A stretch of DNA of 24,532 nt from Clostridiaceae bacterium UBA6085. GTDB taxonomy: Bacteria; Bacillota; Clostridia; Clostridiales; Clostridiaceae. How positions within the stretch are numbered: the first letter of the stretch is position 1; each line of letters begins with the position of its first letter. The DNA is taken from NCBI GenBank assembly GCA_002428605.1, contig DIXH01000066.1, positions 1-24,532 of the forward strand, read 5' to 3'. The translations under genes and the position numbers were made by a program. Under the pieces are notes generated by a model. It was not told the origin of the DNA and ran no database searches. It was given only the letters and a program-made list of their open reading frames with translations. Below, piece after piece: positions 1 through 8,773 of this stretch.

Positions 1-60
1 GAACAAGTGGTTTTGTAGATACAAAGAAAACAGCCCAACATCGTTAGACTGCTCTCCAAA

Positions 61-136
<76 letters not shown>

Positions 137-149
137 ATATTAACTTGTT

Positions 150-238
150 TGGTGCTGAAGACCGGGATTGAACCGGTACGGTGTTTTACCACCGCAGGAT
201 TTTAAGTCCTGTGCGTCTGCCAGTTTCGCCACTCCAGC
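150..238 (-). tRNA. tRNA-Leu (UAA)
   Basis: The minus strand gives a class II tRNA of 89 nt with a long variable arm, a seven-pair acceptor stem (GCTGGAG with CTTCAGC, one G:U), anticodon UAA and encoded CCA. The sequence around the anticodon matches bacterial tRNA-Leu(UAA). It lies 13 nt from the initiator tRNA and 7 nt from the elongator Met tRNA, so the three are almost certainly cut from one precursor. Confidence 0.94.
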
Positions 239-245
239 ACGCTAT

Positions 246-322
246 TGGTAGCGGAAATAGGACTTGAACCTACGACCCTTCGGGTATGAACCGAATGCTC
301 TAGCCAGCTGAGCTATTCCGCC
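246..322 (-). tRNA. tRNA-Met (CAU), elongator
   Basis: The minus strand gives a 77-nt cloverleaf beginning GGCGGAATAGCTCAG, with anticodon CAU in the loop GGTTCATACC and an encoded CCA. The anticodon stem lacks the three consecutive G:C pairs of the initiator, and the body resembles elongator Met rather than the lysidine-modified Ile2 tRNA. It is first in the cluster, just downstream of a consensus promoter. Confidence 0.9.
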
Positions 323-356
323 ACATTCGTGCTGCCACCTTCTGGCGACAAAATTA

Positions 357-385
357 ATTATACCTAAGATACCCCATGCTGTCAA
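357..385 (-). promoter_or_regulatory. Consensus sigma-A promoter of the tRNA cluster
   Basis: On the minus strand the -35 TTGACA (380-385) and -10 TATAAT (357-362) are both perfect and separated by exactly 17 bases. The start point would fall near position 350, about 28 nt before the first tRNA. A consensus promoter suits a stable-RNA operon. Confidence 0.9.
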
Positions 386-454
386 CACATTATTAACATT
401 ATTTTCAAGAAGTAATTTTGATGATTTTCACACCGTTTACATTTATTGTTCCAG

Positions 455-484
455 GAAAAGATAAGACCCGGCAAAATGCCGGGT
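455..484 (-). terminator. Rho-independent terminator after the S1-domain gene
   Basis: On the minus strand ACCCGGCA and TGCCGGGT form an eight-pair stem with a 3-nt loop (466-484), followed by a T-rich tail. It lies 8 nt after the S1 gene stop and separates that operon from the tRNA promoter. Confidence 0.85.
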
Positions 485-491
485 ATGATTG

Positions 492-920
492 CTAGTTACC
501 TCTTCTGCTCTTGGTGCGGACTTCCTGATGCTTCTTGAAATCCGACATCTTTTCTTCACTTTCCTTCATGAACTTCGACATTATGTCTTCGAAGCTTGAA
601 GGTGCAGGGGCTTTCTTCCTGTCCTGTCTGTCAGAGTGATGCCAATCGACTTCAGTCGGTCTAGTGCTCCTCTTTACCGGAGCTGCTACTGTATTGGCCT
701 GCTTTATGGACAAGCTAATCTTACCGTTGTTGTCTACGCTGAGTACCTTCACTTTCACCTTGTCGCCATCCTTCAGAAAGTCCTTGATATCCTTGACATA
801 GCTGTCAGCTACTTCTGAAATGTGCACAAGTCCAGTCTTTCCCATCAAATCAATGAAGGCTCCGAAGCTTGTGATATTAACAACAGTTCCCTCTACAATG
901 TTTCCTACCTCTAAGGTCAT
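492..920 (-). CDS. yabR: S1-domain RNA-binding protein (YabR-like)
   Basis: A 142-residue protein whose first ~73 residues form an S1 OB-fold (VEGTVVNITSFGAFIDL, then GLVHISEV). The rest is a charged, probably disordered tail rich in Lys, Arg and Ser. Single S1-domain proteins of this size sit after divIC in many Firmicutes (yabR). By family it should bind RNA and perhaps the ribosome; its exact role is unsettled. The ATG at 918-920 has a strong AAGGAGG site about 9 nt upstream. It is the last gene of the rqcP-divIC-S1 group, 52 nt after divIC, and is followed directly by a terminator. Confidence 0.88.
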   Translation of the reverse strand: MTLEVGNIVEGTVVNITSFGAFIDLMGKTGLVHISEVADSYVKDIKDFLKDGDKVKVKVLSVDNNGKISLSIKQANTVAAPVKRSTRPTEVDWHHSDRQDRKKAPAPSSFEDIMSKFMKESEEKMSDFKKHQEVRTKSRRGN

Positions 921-972
921 GCTTTAAAGTATCCTCCTTAAAATTGTGTGTATGTTATTCATGATAACCTAA

Positions 973-1245
973 TTAATTCGAAGAATCAATGACCGGAATT
1001 TCTCCTGGCTTGAGGAGGCCGAGTCTTGTTCTTGCATTCTTGATGATGAACTCGTCAGTCTTGGTCATCTCAAGATTGTTCGTGAGGATTCCATTTTCTT
1101 CTTTTGCTTTCGCCAGCTCCTGCTGCTGCAGGACGATGTCGGCTTTGATCCTTTGCATGGCCAGCTGCTGGTTGTATACCGTCGTGCCTATGACCACTAT
1201 GAAGAGAACTATAAATGCCCTCTTGATCAGATTGCCTAACTTCAT
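973..1245 (-). CDS. divIC: Septum formation initiator DivIC/FtsB-like
   Basis: A 90-residue bitopic membrane protein with a short basic N-terminus, one membrane helix (about residues 8-24), a coiled coil (about 28-60), and the C-terminal ARTRLGLLKPGEIP stretch typical of the family. DivIC works with FtsL and DivIB (FtsQ) in the divisome to activate septal wall synthesis. An in-frame ATG 13 codons further upstream exists, but the ATG at 1245 is chosen: GGAGG lies five bases before it and it gives the usual family N-terminus. It sits 45 nt after rqcP. In spore formers yabP and yabQ normally lie in that gap; here there is no room for them. Confidence 0.88.
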   Translation of the reverse strand: MKLGNLIKRAFIVLFIVVIGTTVYNQQLAMQRIKADIVLQQQELAKAKEENGILTNNLEMTKTDEFIIKNARTRLGLLKPGEIPVIDSSN

Positions 1246-1290
1246 AACCACCTCCGCGGGACCAGTCCCGGAAAAAGAATGCAAAAAGGC

Positions 1291-1554
1291 CTATTCCTCT
1301 GTGTCCTCTTCGCCCTCCACTATCTCATACATGGAAGAAGCATCTTCCTTTCGGACATGCTCTACCACCTTCAGGATCCTTGCCAGGATCTTCCTGGATG
1401 CGAAGGAAATCTCGATGATGTCGCCTTCCTTTACGTCAGTGCCTGCCTTTGCTACCTTGTCGTTGATCCTGACCCTTCCGCCATCACAGGCTTCCTTGGC
1501 CACAGTTCTTCTTTTGATGATCCTTGATACCTTCAAATACTTGTCCAGTCTCAA
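1291..1554 (-). CDS. rqcP: S4-domain ribosome quality control protein RqcP
   Basis: An 87-residue protein that is nearly all S4 RNA-binding fold: MRLDKYLKVSRIIKRRT, then GGRVRIND and VKEGDIIEI. It ends in an acidic tail. It matches RqcP (YabO/Hsp15-like), which in Firmicutes works with RqcH on stalled 50S subunits to add C-terminal alanine tails to nascent chains. The start codon is TTG (1552-1554), supported by GGAGG seven bases upstream and a perfect family N-terminus. It has its own promoter upstream and is separated from hup by the hup terminator, so it begins a short rqcP-divIC-S1 operon. Confidence 0.9.
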   Translation of the reverse strand: MRLDKYLKVSRIIKRRTVAKEACDGGRVRINDKVAKAGTDVKEGDIIEISFASRKILARILKVVEHVRKEDASSMYEIVEGEEDTEE

Positions 1555-1619
1555 TCCTATACCTCCGGGGCCATTTCCTTTGACGCTCTAAGCCAGCTGT
1601 CCAATGCCTCGTTTATTCC

Positions 1620-1648
1620 ATTATAGATAGTTTGCCGTGCAAAGTGAA
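1620..1648 (-). promoter_or_regulatory. Probable sigma-A promoter of rqcP-divIC-S1
   Basis: On the minus strand a perfect -10 TATAAT (1620-1625) is preceded, with a 17-base spacer, by TTCACT (1643-1648), a 4-of-6 match to the -35. The start point would be near 1613, giving a leader of about 60 nt. The spacer holds a small inverted repeat, TTTGC/GCAAA. The rest of the 1555-1770 gap is AT-rich leader and the hup terminator. Confidence 0.65.
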
Positions 1649-1729
1649 GAAAAATTTATTAAATGTTCTAACTTAGACCACGTTTTTTATATTTTTATAA
1701 AATGCATACAAAATAACTCAGTTTTCAAG

Positions 1730-1759
1730 ATGAAAATGCACGCCCCTTAAGGCGTGCAT
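1730..1759 (-). terminator. Rho-independent terminator of hup
   Basis: On the minus strand ATGCACGCC (1751-1759) pairs with GGCGTGCAT (1736-1744) around a 6-nt loop and runs into TTTTC. It lies 11 nt after the hup stop codon. Confidence 0.8.
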
Positions 1760-1770
1760 CATATGGATCG

Positions 1771-2082
1771 CTATTTCTCCGCTTTCTTTCTGCCCCTCTT
1801 CTTTGGCTGTACGTTGACCTTAGTCTTGAGGTCCTTGCCTGCCTTGAATGATGGTGCCTTTGATGCAGGAATCTTTATCTCTTCTTTGGTCCTTGGGTTT
1901 CTTCCGACTCTTGCTTTTCTTTCCCTTACTTCAAAGGTTCCGAAGCCAACGAGCTGAACTTTTTCACCTTTTTCAAGGCTTGCCGATACTGCTGTGATAA
2001 AAGCCTTGAGAGCAGCCTCCGAATCCTTCTTGGTGAGCTTGCTTTCCTCAGCGATAGCCGCGATTAATTCCGCCTTGTTCAC
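1771..2082 (-). CDS. hup: Nucleoid protein HU
   Basis: A 103-residue histone-like protein of the HU/IHF family. It begins NKAELI, has the core VQLVGFGTFEVRERKARVGRNP with the conserved GFGTF and the RNP of the DNA-binding arm, and carries a basic tail (KKRGRKKAEK) about a dozen residues longer than the ~90-residue family norm. HU dimers bend and compact DNA. The start is GTG (2080-2082), with AAGGAGG eight bases upstream. It lies 75 nt after mazG with no terminator between, so read-through from mazG is possible, and it is followed by its own strong terminator. Confidence 0.95.
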   Translation of the reverse strand: MNKAELIAAIAEESKLTKKDSEAALKAFITAVSASLEKGEKVQLVGFGTFEVRERKARVGRNPRTKEEIKIPASKAPSFKAGKDLKTKVNVQPKKRGRKKAEK

Positions 2083-2157
2083 AATTGATTCCTCCTTATT
2101 GATTAAAAATTGAAACTATTATTGTTATTCTACACAATTGGCTCAAACCCTTCTTTT

Positions 2158-3603
2158 CTAAAGGTTTTTTTCAAATATTTTCGCTTTTTCCCAATAACTG
2201 TCCAATTCTTCGAGCCCAAGACCCTTGAAAGTGACTCCATCAGCGGATATGAGCTCTTCCATTTTGGTGATTCTTGATATGAATCGGTCGGTTGTATTGT
2301 TAAGTGATATTTCAGGATCCGCATCCAGGAACCTCGAAAGGTTGACTACCGCAAACAGCAGGTCACCAAGCTCCTTCTTCGCATCATTTGCATTGCCTCC
2401 GTCGAGGGCTTCCCTCACCTCAAGGACTTCCTCGCTTATCTTGGCAAACACCGGCTCTATGTCATCCCAGTCGAAGCCATACTTCCTGGCCTTCCTCTGT
2501 ACTTTCTCCGCCCTCAGAAGGGAAGGGTAGTGCCTGGATACGCTTCCTACGGCATCGATTATCGAGCCTTCATTCTTTTCCTTCTTCTTTAGCTCATCCC
2601 ATTGCACAAGGACCTCATCCGATGTCATGTCCCTGTCCTTGTCAAACACATGGGGATGTCTGTATATCATCTTCTCAGAGCCTTTCCTTATGACCTCATG
2701 GATGTTGAATTCACCGGACTGCCTCCCTATGACACTGTGAAGCAGCACCTGCAGAAGCACATCACCGAGCTCCTCGGCCATCAGGTCCGGATCATCAAGG
2801 TCGATGGCCTCCAGCGTCTCATACGCCTCTTCGATGAGGTACCTCTTAAGGCTTTCATGGGTCTGCTCCTTGTCCCACGGGCAGCCGTCATCGGCCCTCA
2901 GCCTCTCAACTATCCTCAGGTAGCTGTAGAAGTCGTATGCCGAATTGTCTTTCGGGACATACACCGAGGTAAGGTGGTCAATGTCCTTCTGCCTGTCAAG
3001 CTCATAAAGCCTTATTCTCCTGATGGACTCGTCAGCGGTCCCTGCAGCCCTTATGAACACTATTTCCGCCTCGTCATCCATGTACCCGGAAAGAGCAAGC
3101 TTCACCCTTCCAGCCACATACTGTGAATAGACCTGAGTGATCACGGTGCCCTTCGAGAAGTCAGGATGCTCGTTCTCGATGTCAAGGGCGTCGATTATCC
3201 TGAGGCCTCCTATGGGATCTATGCCAAGTGCTTCAGTCACCGCATCAACGAAGCTTACCGCAGGATGAACCCTGCAGGCGATGCCATTTTCCTTTGCAGC
3301 CTCGATGATCAGCTGGACAGAGGTTTCCGCAACCAGCGGATGTCCCGGTACAGCGTACACGACATCCCCCTTGACAGCCTCGCTAACAATGAACTCCGCT
3401 ATCGACGTGTAAACCTCCTCGAAGCTGTCAAGAGTCTCGTAGAACCTGTCAAGGCTCTCATAGGCTATGCCCTCGCTCTCAAGGAAGCTTACCGTCGGAT
3501 GCTCCCTGGTCCTCAGGAAAAGCGGCCCTTCCTTAAGCAGCTTGAGTGTCCCGATCGTCATTGACTCGTAATTTCCAGGTCCAAGTCCTGCCAAATGTAT
3601 CAA
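2158..3603 (-). CDS. mazG: Tetrapyrrole methylase-like/MazG fusion NTP pyrophosphohydrolase (YabN type)
   Basis: A 481-residue fusion. Residues 1 to ~215 are a tetrapyrrole/SAM methylase-like domain (HLAGLGPGN near the start, AVPGHPLVAE near 85). Two MazG domains follow. The first (about 225-345) has DGCPWDKEQTH and the metal-binding EEAYE and EELGD motifs. The second (about 355-465) has EEVLEV and KELGDLLF. MazG hydrolyses NTPs, including damaged ones, to NMP and PPi. This is the YabN architecture of Firmicutes. A GTG at 3612 is in frame but overlaps the ribosome-binding site; the TTG at 3603 lies 6 bases after AGAGAGGTG and gives the expected N-terminus. In spore formers spoVT and a spoVB-like gene usually lie just upstream; they are absent here. 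Confidence 0.92.
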   Translation of the reverse strand: MIHLAGLGPGNYESMTIGTLKLLKEGPLFLRTREHPTVSFLESEGIAYESLDRFYETLDSFEEVYTSIAEFIVSEAVKGDVVYAVPGHPLVAETSVQLIIEAAKENGIACRVHPAVSFVDAVTEALGIDPIGGLRIIDALDIENEHPDFSKGTVITQVYSQYVAGRVKLALSGYMDDEAEIVFIRAAGTADESIRRIRLYELDRQKDIDHLTSVYVPKDNSAYDFYSYLRIVERLRADDGCPWDKEQTHESLKRYLIEEAYETLEAIDLDDPDLMAEELGDVLLQVLLHSVIGRQSGEFNIHEVIRKGSEKMIYRHPHVFDKDRDMTSDEVLVQWDELKKKEKNEGSIIDAVGSVSRHYPSLLRAEKVQRKARKYGFDWDDIEPVFAKISEEVLEVREALDGGNANDAKKELGDLLFAVVNLSRFLDADPEISLNNTTDRFISRITKMEELISADGVTFKGLGLEELDSYWEKAKIFEKNL

Positions 3604-3669
3604 AATAAGCACCTCTCTATTTCTTATTACTTCAAATATACCTCAATGAATCACGGACATCCACAATTC

Positions 3670-4038
3670 TTACGAAGATGGCCTTGAACCCACATATGTT
3701 CCGACGGAGACTGCAACTGCCATGAGGATCAGCCTCACAGCGGTACTGTCCGTGAAAAACAGCATGGTCGAGCCTATGCCAAGGCTCATAAGAAGGATTG
3801 CTATAATCTTGGTCCTTGCCGGTATCGTGCCATTTTCGCTGTAATCCCTTATGGCAGGTCCGAACCTCTTGTGGCTTAGGAGCCTGGTGTAAGCCTTATC
3901 AGAGCTTCTCATCCAGCAGGCCGCTGAAAGGAGCAGAAAAGGCGTGGTAGGAATGATCGGGAGAAAAACACCGGCGAGCCCCAGTCCAAAGGAGACTGTC
4001 CCAATTCCCATAAGAATGTATCTTAAAAACATATTCAA
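3670..4038 (-). CDS. Small DUF454 (YbaN-like) membrane protein
   Basis: A protein of about 122 residues with an N-terminal membrane segment rich in Gly and Pro (GTVSFGLGLAGVFLPIIPTT, then PFLLLSAACW). A short soluble stretch with HKRFGPAIRDY follows, then two closely spaced hydrophobic segments. The LPIIPTTPFLLL and RFGPAIRDY pattern is that of DUF454/YbaN inner-membrane proteins, whose function is unknown. The start is uncertain: GGAGG at 4047-4051 lies 8 bases before a TTG (4038), 14 before an ATG (4032), and overlaps a GTG (4053). It lies between the prsA terminator and mazG with no clear promoter of its own. Confidence 0.8.
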   Translation of the reverse strand: MNMFLRYILMGIGTVSFGLGLAGVFLPIIPTTPFLLLSAACWMRSSDKAYTRLLSHKRFGPAIRDYSENGTIPARTKIIAILLMSLGIGSTMLFFTDSTAVRLILMAVAVSVGTYVGSRPSS

Positions 4039-4085
4039 AATGATGACCTCCACTGAAATTGATTCTCAATAAGATATTCTACCAC

Positions 4086-4119
4086 ATAAAAACAGGCCGT
4101 ACCATAAGGTATCGGCCTG
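4086..4119 (-). terminator. Rho-independent terminator of prsA
   Basis: On the minus strand CAGGCCG-ATACC pairs with GGTA-CGGCCTG across a 4-nt loop (4093-4119, one bulge) and is followed by TTTTTA. It begins 12 nt after the prsA stop and closes the luxS-pth-mfd-prsA stretch. Confidence 0.85.
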
Positions 4120-4131
4120 CATCACAAATGG

Positions 4132-5145
4132 CTATATTATCTTGTCCTCGTAGGTAGTGACCTTGAGCTCAGTCTTCCAGGTTGTCATCTGCTCTTCATA
4201 CCTGGTCTGCTTCTTTTCTGCAAGCAGCTCTTCAGTGACGTCATCCTTGATCTCATCAAATGCCGGTGTTATATCCTCTGCCTGGACATCCTTGACAGTT
4301 ATGATATGGTAGCCTGCAGTTGACTGTACAACTCCTGAAATCTCGCCTTCCTTGAGCGGCTTTACCTTGTCCATGAAGTCCGCGAGAAGTTCATCGGTGT
4401 CATAGGCAAAGAAGCCCAGCTCACCGCCATCCTCTGCTGTTGAATCCTGGCCGTATTCAAGTGCTATGTCAGCGAATGCAGCGCCTGCATCAAGCTTTGC
4501 CTTCGCTTCATCGGCCTTGGCCTTGGCTGCGGCATCGGTACCGAAGTATATGTGGTATATCGTTGCTCCGGCCTTCTCCACGTAAGCTGCCTTGTTCTCC
4601 TCGTAATAGGCCTTGGCCTCTTCCTCGGTAGCTGCAACGTCCTTGACTATCTCATCGTATACCAGACCCCTCAGGACTTCCTCAGTTACAAAAGTCTTGT
4701 AGGACTCCTCGGTATAGCCCATTGAAGTCAGGCTTTCAACATACTTTGCATCATCTCCGTAGATCGTCTTGATTGACTCTATCCTCTCATCAGCCGACTT
4801 GGTTACAGCCTCTGAAGTAAGCGACAATCCGTAGTCCGCTGCCTTGAGGTTAAGGATCTCCATCTCTACAAGTGAAGCCAGAAGGTCCTTCTTGAGGTCG
4901 GCTACAACCTGCTTGCCCTCGTCGGATGCTACAGCTTCCTCGCCATACTGGCTTATAAGCGTGTCTATGTATGACTGGGCTTCAGTATCAAGATCCTTCT
5001 GCGTTATGCTTACGGTTCCGACTTTGGCAAGAACTGTCCCGTCAATGGACTCCTGTGTCCTTTCCACCATGCCGCATGCTGAAAGGCCTACGGTGGCTAT
5101 TGCGGCAACAGCAGCTGCCATGATTGCTTTCTTTACTCTCTTCAC
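4132..5145 (-). CDS. prsA: Foldase lipoprotein PrsA / parvulin peptidyl-prolyl isomerase
   Basis: A 337-residue lipoprotein. Residues 1-23 are a signal peptide ending in the lipobox LSAC, with Cys24 lipidated. A SurA-like N-terminal helical region follows (about 40-185), then a parvulin PpiC domain (about 193-288, from IYHIYF to GYHIITVKDV) and a short Lys-rich tail. It sits on the outer face of the membrane and helps secreted proteins fold. The start is GTG (5143-5145), with GAGGTAGG just upstream. It follows mfd by 103 nt. That gap holds a GGGACA/TGTCCC inverted repeat (5197-5211), and prsA has its own terminator. The gene symbol rests on architecture; other PpiC lipoproteins look similar. 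Confidence 0.88.
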   Translation of the reverse strand: MKRVKKAIMAAAVAAIATVGLSACGMVERTQESIDGTVLAKVGTVSITQKDLDTEAQSYIDTLISQYGEEAVASDEGKQVVADLKKDLLASLVEMEILNLKAADYGLSLTSEAVTKSADERIESIKTIYGDDAKYVESLTSMGYTEESYKTFVTEEVLRGLVYDEIVKDVAATEEEAKAYYEENKAAYVEKAGATIYHIYFGTDAAAKAKADEAKAKLDAGAAFADIALEYGQDSTAEDGGELGFFAYDTDELLADFMDKVKPLKEGEISGVVQSTAGYHIITVKDVQAEDITPAFDEIKDDVTEELLAEKKQTRYEEQMTTWKTELKVTTYEDKII

Positions 5146-5196
5146 TTGTCCTACCTCACTCCTGATATTAAATCATAATTTCATTGGATTAATGTG

Positions 5197-5211
5197 GGGA
5201 CATCCTGTCCC
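5197..5211. repeat. Short inverted repeat upstream of prsA
   Basis: GGGACA-TCC-TGTCCC is a perfect 6-bp inverted repeat with a 3-nt centre in the mfd-prsA gap, about 50 nt before the prsA start. It could be a small hairpin or an operator. It lacks a T-run, so it is not a terminator. Confidence 0.4.
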
Positions 5212-5248
5212 GCTTCAACAAGTGTAGTATCGCATGCTAAAAATTAGC

Positions 5249-8200
5249 TTAAGTGCGGCTTGAAGCGAGAAGGTCAGTCATGAAGGACGTAAGTCCTGCG
5301 ATCATCTGGTCCTTGTGCTTTTCAGTTATCCTGTAGGCAATGGCCGGAGCATCCCGCCTGAATTCGATCCTCTTTCCGTAGGCCTTCAGGAGCCTGTCGA
5401 TCACTGATTTCGTCATCTTCTCGGGAGAAGCGAAGGTAATCAGGGCATAGGAGCCGTGGTCCTTGACCTCAAGTACTCCTAGCTTCTTCGCGAATGACTT
5501 GAGAAGCGCTATATCCATCAGGTTGTACAGGGAATCAGGAATGTCCGAGAACCTGTCGATAAGCTCCTCCTTGACCTCGTCATATTCCTCCCTGCTTTCG
5601 ATCGAGGCGATCTTCTTGTATACCTCGATCTTGTGCATCTCATCCTCGATGTACTCAGTAGGTATGTATGCATCTATCTTGATATCGATGACCGTGTTGA
5701 TCTCCGGTTCATCCATTTCTCCCTTCAGCATCCTTACAGCCTCATCGAGCATCTTGACATAAAGGTCGTAGCCTACCACGGACATCTGGCCGTGCTGGGC
5801 CTTGCCCATGAGGTTACCCGCACCTCTTATCTCAAGGTCGCGCATGGCGATCTTGAAGCCGCTTCCAAGCTCGGTGAAATCCTTCAGTGCCCTCAGCCTC
5901 TTTTCGGCAACCTCCGTGAGCACCTTGTCCTTCTTGTAGGTAAGGTACGCATATGCTATCCTGTTTGTCCTTCCTACCCTTCCCCTCAGCTGGTACAGCT
6001 GGGAAAGTCCCAGCTTGTCAGCATTGTTCACGATTATGGTGTTTACGTTCTGTATGTCCATTCCTGTTTCTATTATCGTAGTGCAGAGAAGCACATCCGT
6101 GAAGCCATCCATGAAGTTCATCATGGCGTTCTCGAGCTCCCTCTCCGACATCTGTCCGTGACCTATGTCTATTGTTACCTCAGGAATGAGCTTCTGCAGA
6201 TATGCATGCAGCACATTGATGTCCTCCACCCTGTTGTGGACGAAGTATACCTGGCCTCCTCTGGATTTTTCCCTGAGGATCGCATCCCTTACCAGCTGTT
6301 CGTTGAACTCCACGACATAGGTCTGTATCGGATACCTTTCCTCAGGAGGAGTCTCGATCACCGATATGTCCCTTATGCCGGTCATCGACATGTGGAGCGT
6401 CCTCGGGATTGGCGTCGCAGACAGAGTGAGCACATCAACGCTCTTCTTCATCTGCTTCAGCTTTTCCTTGTGGGTAACACCGAACCTCTGCTCTTCGTCA
6501 ACCACAAGCAGCCCCAGGTCCTTGAACCTGATATCCTTGGAGATCAGCCTGTGGGTACCTATAAGTATGTCCACGTTCCCTTCCTTGAGGCTCCTCAAGG
6601 TATCTGATTGCTGCTTCTGGGACCTGAACCTCGATATCATGTCTACCTTCACCGGGAAGCCCTGGAACCTCCTCCTGAAATTGCCGTAATGCTGCTCGGC
6701 AAGTATGGTGGTAGGAACAAGGAATGCAACCTGCTTGCCGTCCATTACTGCCTTGAAGGCCGCTCTCATTGCAACCTCTGTCTTACCGTAGCCCACATCT
6801 CCGCACAGCAGCCTGTCCATGGGCTTGTCCTTCTCCATATCAGCCTTTATCTCTTCAACGGATGTAAGCTGGTCATCTGTTTCAGTATATGGGAATTCCT
6901 CCTCGAACTGATTCTGCCACTCGGTATCCTTGCTGAACGGGAAGCCCTTTACCTTCTCCCTTTCAGCATAAAGCTTTATAAGGTCCTCTGCGATCTCATC
7001 AACGGACGTCTTGACCTTTGCCTTTGCCTTTGCCCATTCGGAGCCTCCGAGCTTGCTTATCTTAGGCTCCTTGCCCTCTGTGCCCACATACTTCTGTATC
7101 ATGTCGAGCTGCTCCACAGGTATGAACAGCTTGTCATTCTTGTCATAGGATATGTCAAGGTAGTCCCTTATCAGTCCGCCGCTCTCGAGCTGCCTGATTC
7201 CGTGGAATACACCGATACCATGGTTGACATGGACCACATAGTCTCCGGACTTCAGTTCGGTAAAGGACTGGATCTTTGCAAGTCCCTTCCCCTTCTTAGG
7301 CTTCTTCGATGATTTTCTCTTCGCCTCGCCGAAAACCTCCTTGTCCGAAATGAGTGAAAGTTTGATATCCGGGAATTCAAAGCCCCTCAGCTGATTTCCG
7401 AAGGTTACTGTGACTGTGGAGGGTACAAGCTTTGAGACCTGGTCCTTGTAGGATGATTCAAGCCCCCTTTCCCTTAATGTCTCGACAAGCCTCTCTCCTC
7501 TTGACCTTGAGCCTGCGAGTATCACCGTGGCATAGCCTCTCCTCTTCCGCTCCCTGATGTCTTCGATCAGCATGTCAAGCTGACCCTGATAGTTATATAT
7601 GGTCACCTCATTGAAGGATACAAGGCTCCTTGGAGGAAGGAACCTCTCTGTCTTCTGGAACTGGTTAAGTGTCACAACGGGTCTTTCCTTAAGCTCAGAT
7701 ATCAGTATCTCCTTTTCCATGAGGAGCTTCCCCTGGGATGGAAGTATCTCACCCCTTTCAAGGAACGCCTCATAGTTCTCCCGAAACTCCAGGTAAGTCG
7801 AATCCAGCTTTCCGAGTGAATTCGACGTATCATCAACAACTATGGTGTCGCTGCCGATGAAGTCGAAGAGTGTGGAAGGTTCATCGTAGAAGAACGGCAG
7901 GTAGGAATCTATCGTCTCAAAGTACATGCCTTCCTTCAGGTGTTCCAGGTTCGCACCCACATTCACCTTCAGCTTTTCAAGGCTTTCCTTCTGGTACTCC
8001 TTCCTTTTGCTCTTGGTCTCGATGATCCCCTTAAGCTCAGCTTCGATCCTTCTTGCCCCGTTTTCCATGGTCTCCTGTCCGATTATCATTTCCTTTGCAG
8101 GGAAGATCTCGATTGAGTCCGCATGCTCTATGCTCCTCTGGGTCTCAGGGTTGAAGGTCCTTATGGAATCTATCTCATCTCCGAACAGCTCTATCCTGTA

Positions 8201-8773
8201 CGGCATGGACCCCATGGGAACGAAAATATCGAGTATCCCGCCCCTCTGTGCGAATTCCCCCCTTCCTTCAACCATCTCGACCCTCTGGTACCCTGATTCA
8301 GTAAGCCTTCTGCCTATGGCCTTCAGGTCAGCTGTCTCACCCTTTTTGAGTTTGAAGGTATATGTCCTGAAGAATCCGGCCGGGGTGTAGAACTGGCTGA
8401 GGGCATCAATTGTTGTCACCACGATCTTCCTGCCGCCCTCAAGGAGCCTCTTCATGACCTTGAGCCTCTCCCACCTGAGGTCTCCGGATATGGCATCAAT
8501 GTTGTAGAACACCGCTTCCTTGGACGGGAAGTAATATACGTCGTTCTCATACAGAAGCAGGTCCTCGTATAAATTCTTTGCATCCATGTCCTTCGATGCA
8601 AACACGAAAAGGCCGTGTTCTGATTTTCTGAACACAGCTGACAAGAGGAAGGCCTTTGCTGATTCCGACACCCCGTATACCCCTACGGGATGTTTTCCTG
8701 CCTCCATATTACCGATAAGCTCCCTGAAGCCCTTGTCGGATTCTATGGCATCTAAGATTCCATTAAGTCTCAT
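5249..8773 (-). CDS. mfd: Transcription-repair coupling factor Mfd
   Basis: A full-length protein of 1174 residues. Domains in order: a UvrB-like N-terminal module that recruits UvrA; the RNA-polymerase-interacting CarD-like domain near residues 505-560 (SGDYVVHVNHGIGVFHGI); a RecG-like translocase with Walker A GDVGYGKTEVA near 655 and the DEEQ box (VVDEEQRFGV) near 758; helicase motifs through GRVGRTNRIAYAY; and a C-terminal TRCF domain (about 1010-1110). Mfd pushes stalled RNA polymerase off damaged DNA and recruits nucleotide excision repair. Its ATG overlaps the pth stop as ATGA, so translation is coupled. AGGTG precedes the ATG by 5 bases. Confidence 0.98.
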   Translation of the reverse strand: MRLNGILDAIESDKGFRELIGNMEAGKHPVGVYGVSESAKAFLLSAVFRKSEHGLFVFASKDMDAKNLYEDLLLYENDVYYFPSKEAVFYNIDAISGDLRWERLKVMKRLLEGGRKIVVTTIDALSQFYTPAGFFRTYTFKLKKGETADLKAIGRRLTESGYQRVEMVEGRGEFAQRGGILDIFVPMGSMPYRIELFGDEIDSIRTFNPETQRSIEHADSIEIFPAKEMIIGQETMENGARRIEAELKGIIETKSKRKEYQKESLEKLKVNVGANLEHLKEGMYFETIDSYLPFFYDEPSTLFDFIGSDTIVVDDTSNSLGKLDSTYLEFRENYEAFLERGEILPSQGKLLMEKEILISELKERPVVTLNQFQKTERFLPPRSLVSFNEVTIYNYQGQLDMLIEDIRERKRRGYATVILAGSRSRGERLVETLRERGLESSYKDQVSKLVPSTVTVTFGNQLRGFEFPDIKLSLISDKEVFGEAKRKSSKKPKKGKGLAKIQSFTELKSGDYVVHVNHGIGVFHGIRQLESGGLIRDYLDISYDKNDKLFIPVEQLDMIQKYVGTEGKEPKISKLGGSEWAKAKAKVKTSVDEIAEDLIKLYAEREKVKGFPFSKDTEWQNQFEEEFPYTETDDQLTSVEEIKADMEKDKPMDRLLCGDVGYGKTEVAMRAAFKAVMDGKQVAFLVPTTILAEQHYGNFRRRFQGFPVKVDMISRFRSQKQQSDTLRSLKEGNVDILIGTHRLISKDIRFKDLGLLVVDEEQRFGVTHKEKLKQMKKSVDVLTLSATPIPRTLHMSMTGIRDISVIETPPEERYPIQTYVVEFNEQLVRDAILREKSRGGQVYFVHNRVEDINVLHAYLQKLIPEVTIDIGHGQMSERELENAMMNFMDGFTDVLLCTTIIETGMDIQNVNTIIVNNADKLGLSQLYQLRGRVGRTNRIAYAYLTYKKDKVLTEVAEKRLRALKDFTELGSGFKIAMRDLEIRGAGNLMGKAQHGQMSVVGYDLYVKMLDEAVRMLKGEMDEPEINTVIDIKIDAYIPTEYIEDEMHKIEVYKKIASIESREEYDEVKEELIDRFSDIPDSLYNLMDIALLKSFAKKLGVLEVKDHGSYALITFASPEKMTKSVIDRLLKAYGKRIEFRRDAPAIAYRITEKHKDQMIAGLTSFMTDLLASSRT

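Noticed and set aside
1..60. Possible further tRNA or terminator at the window edge
   Set aside because: No cloverleaf or convincing stem with a T-run was found in these 60 bases.
5236..5248. GCTAA-AAA-TTAGC hairpin at the mfd stop as a terminator
   Set aside because: The stem is five weak pairs with no following T-run.
5633..7312. Long open frames on the plus strand inside mfd
   Set aside because: They are shadows of mfd: no ribosome sites and no recognisable motifs, while mfd is complete on the other strand.
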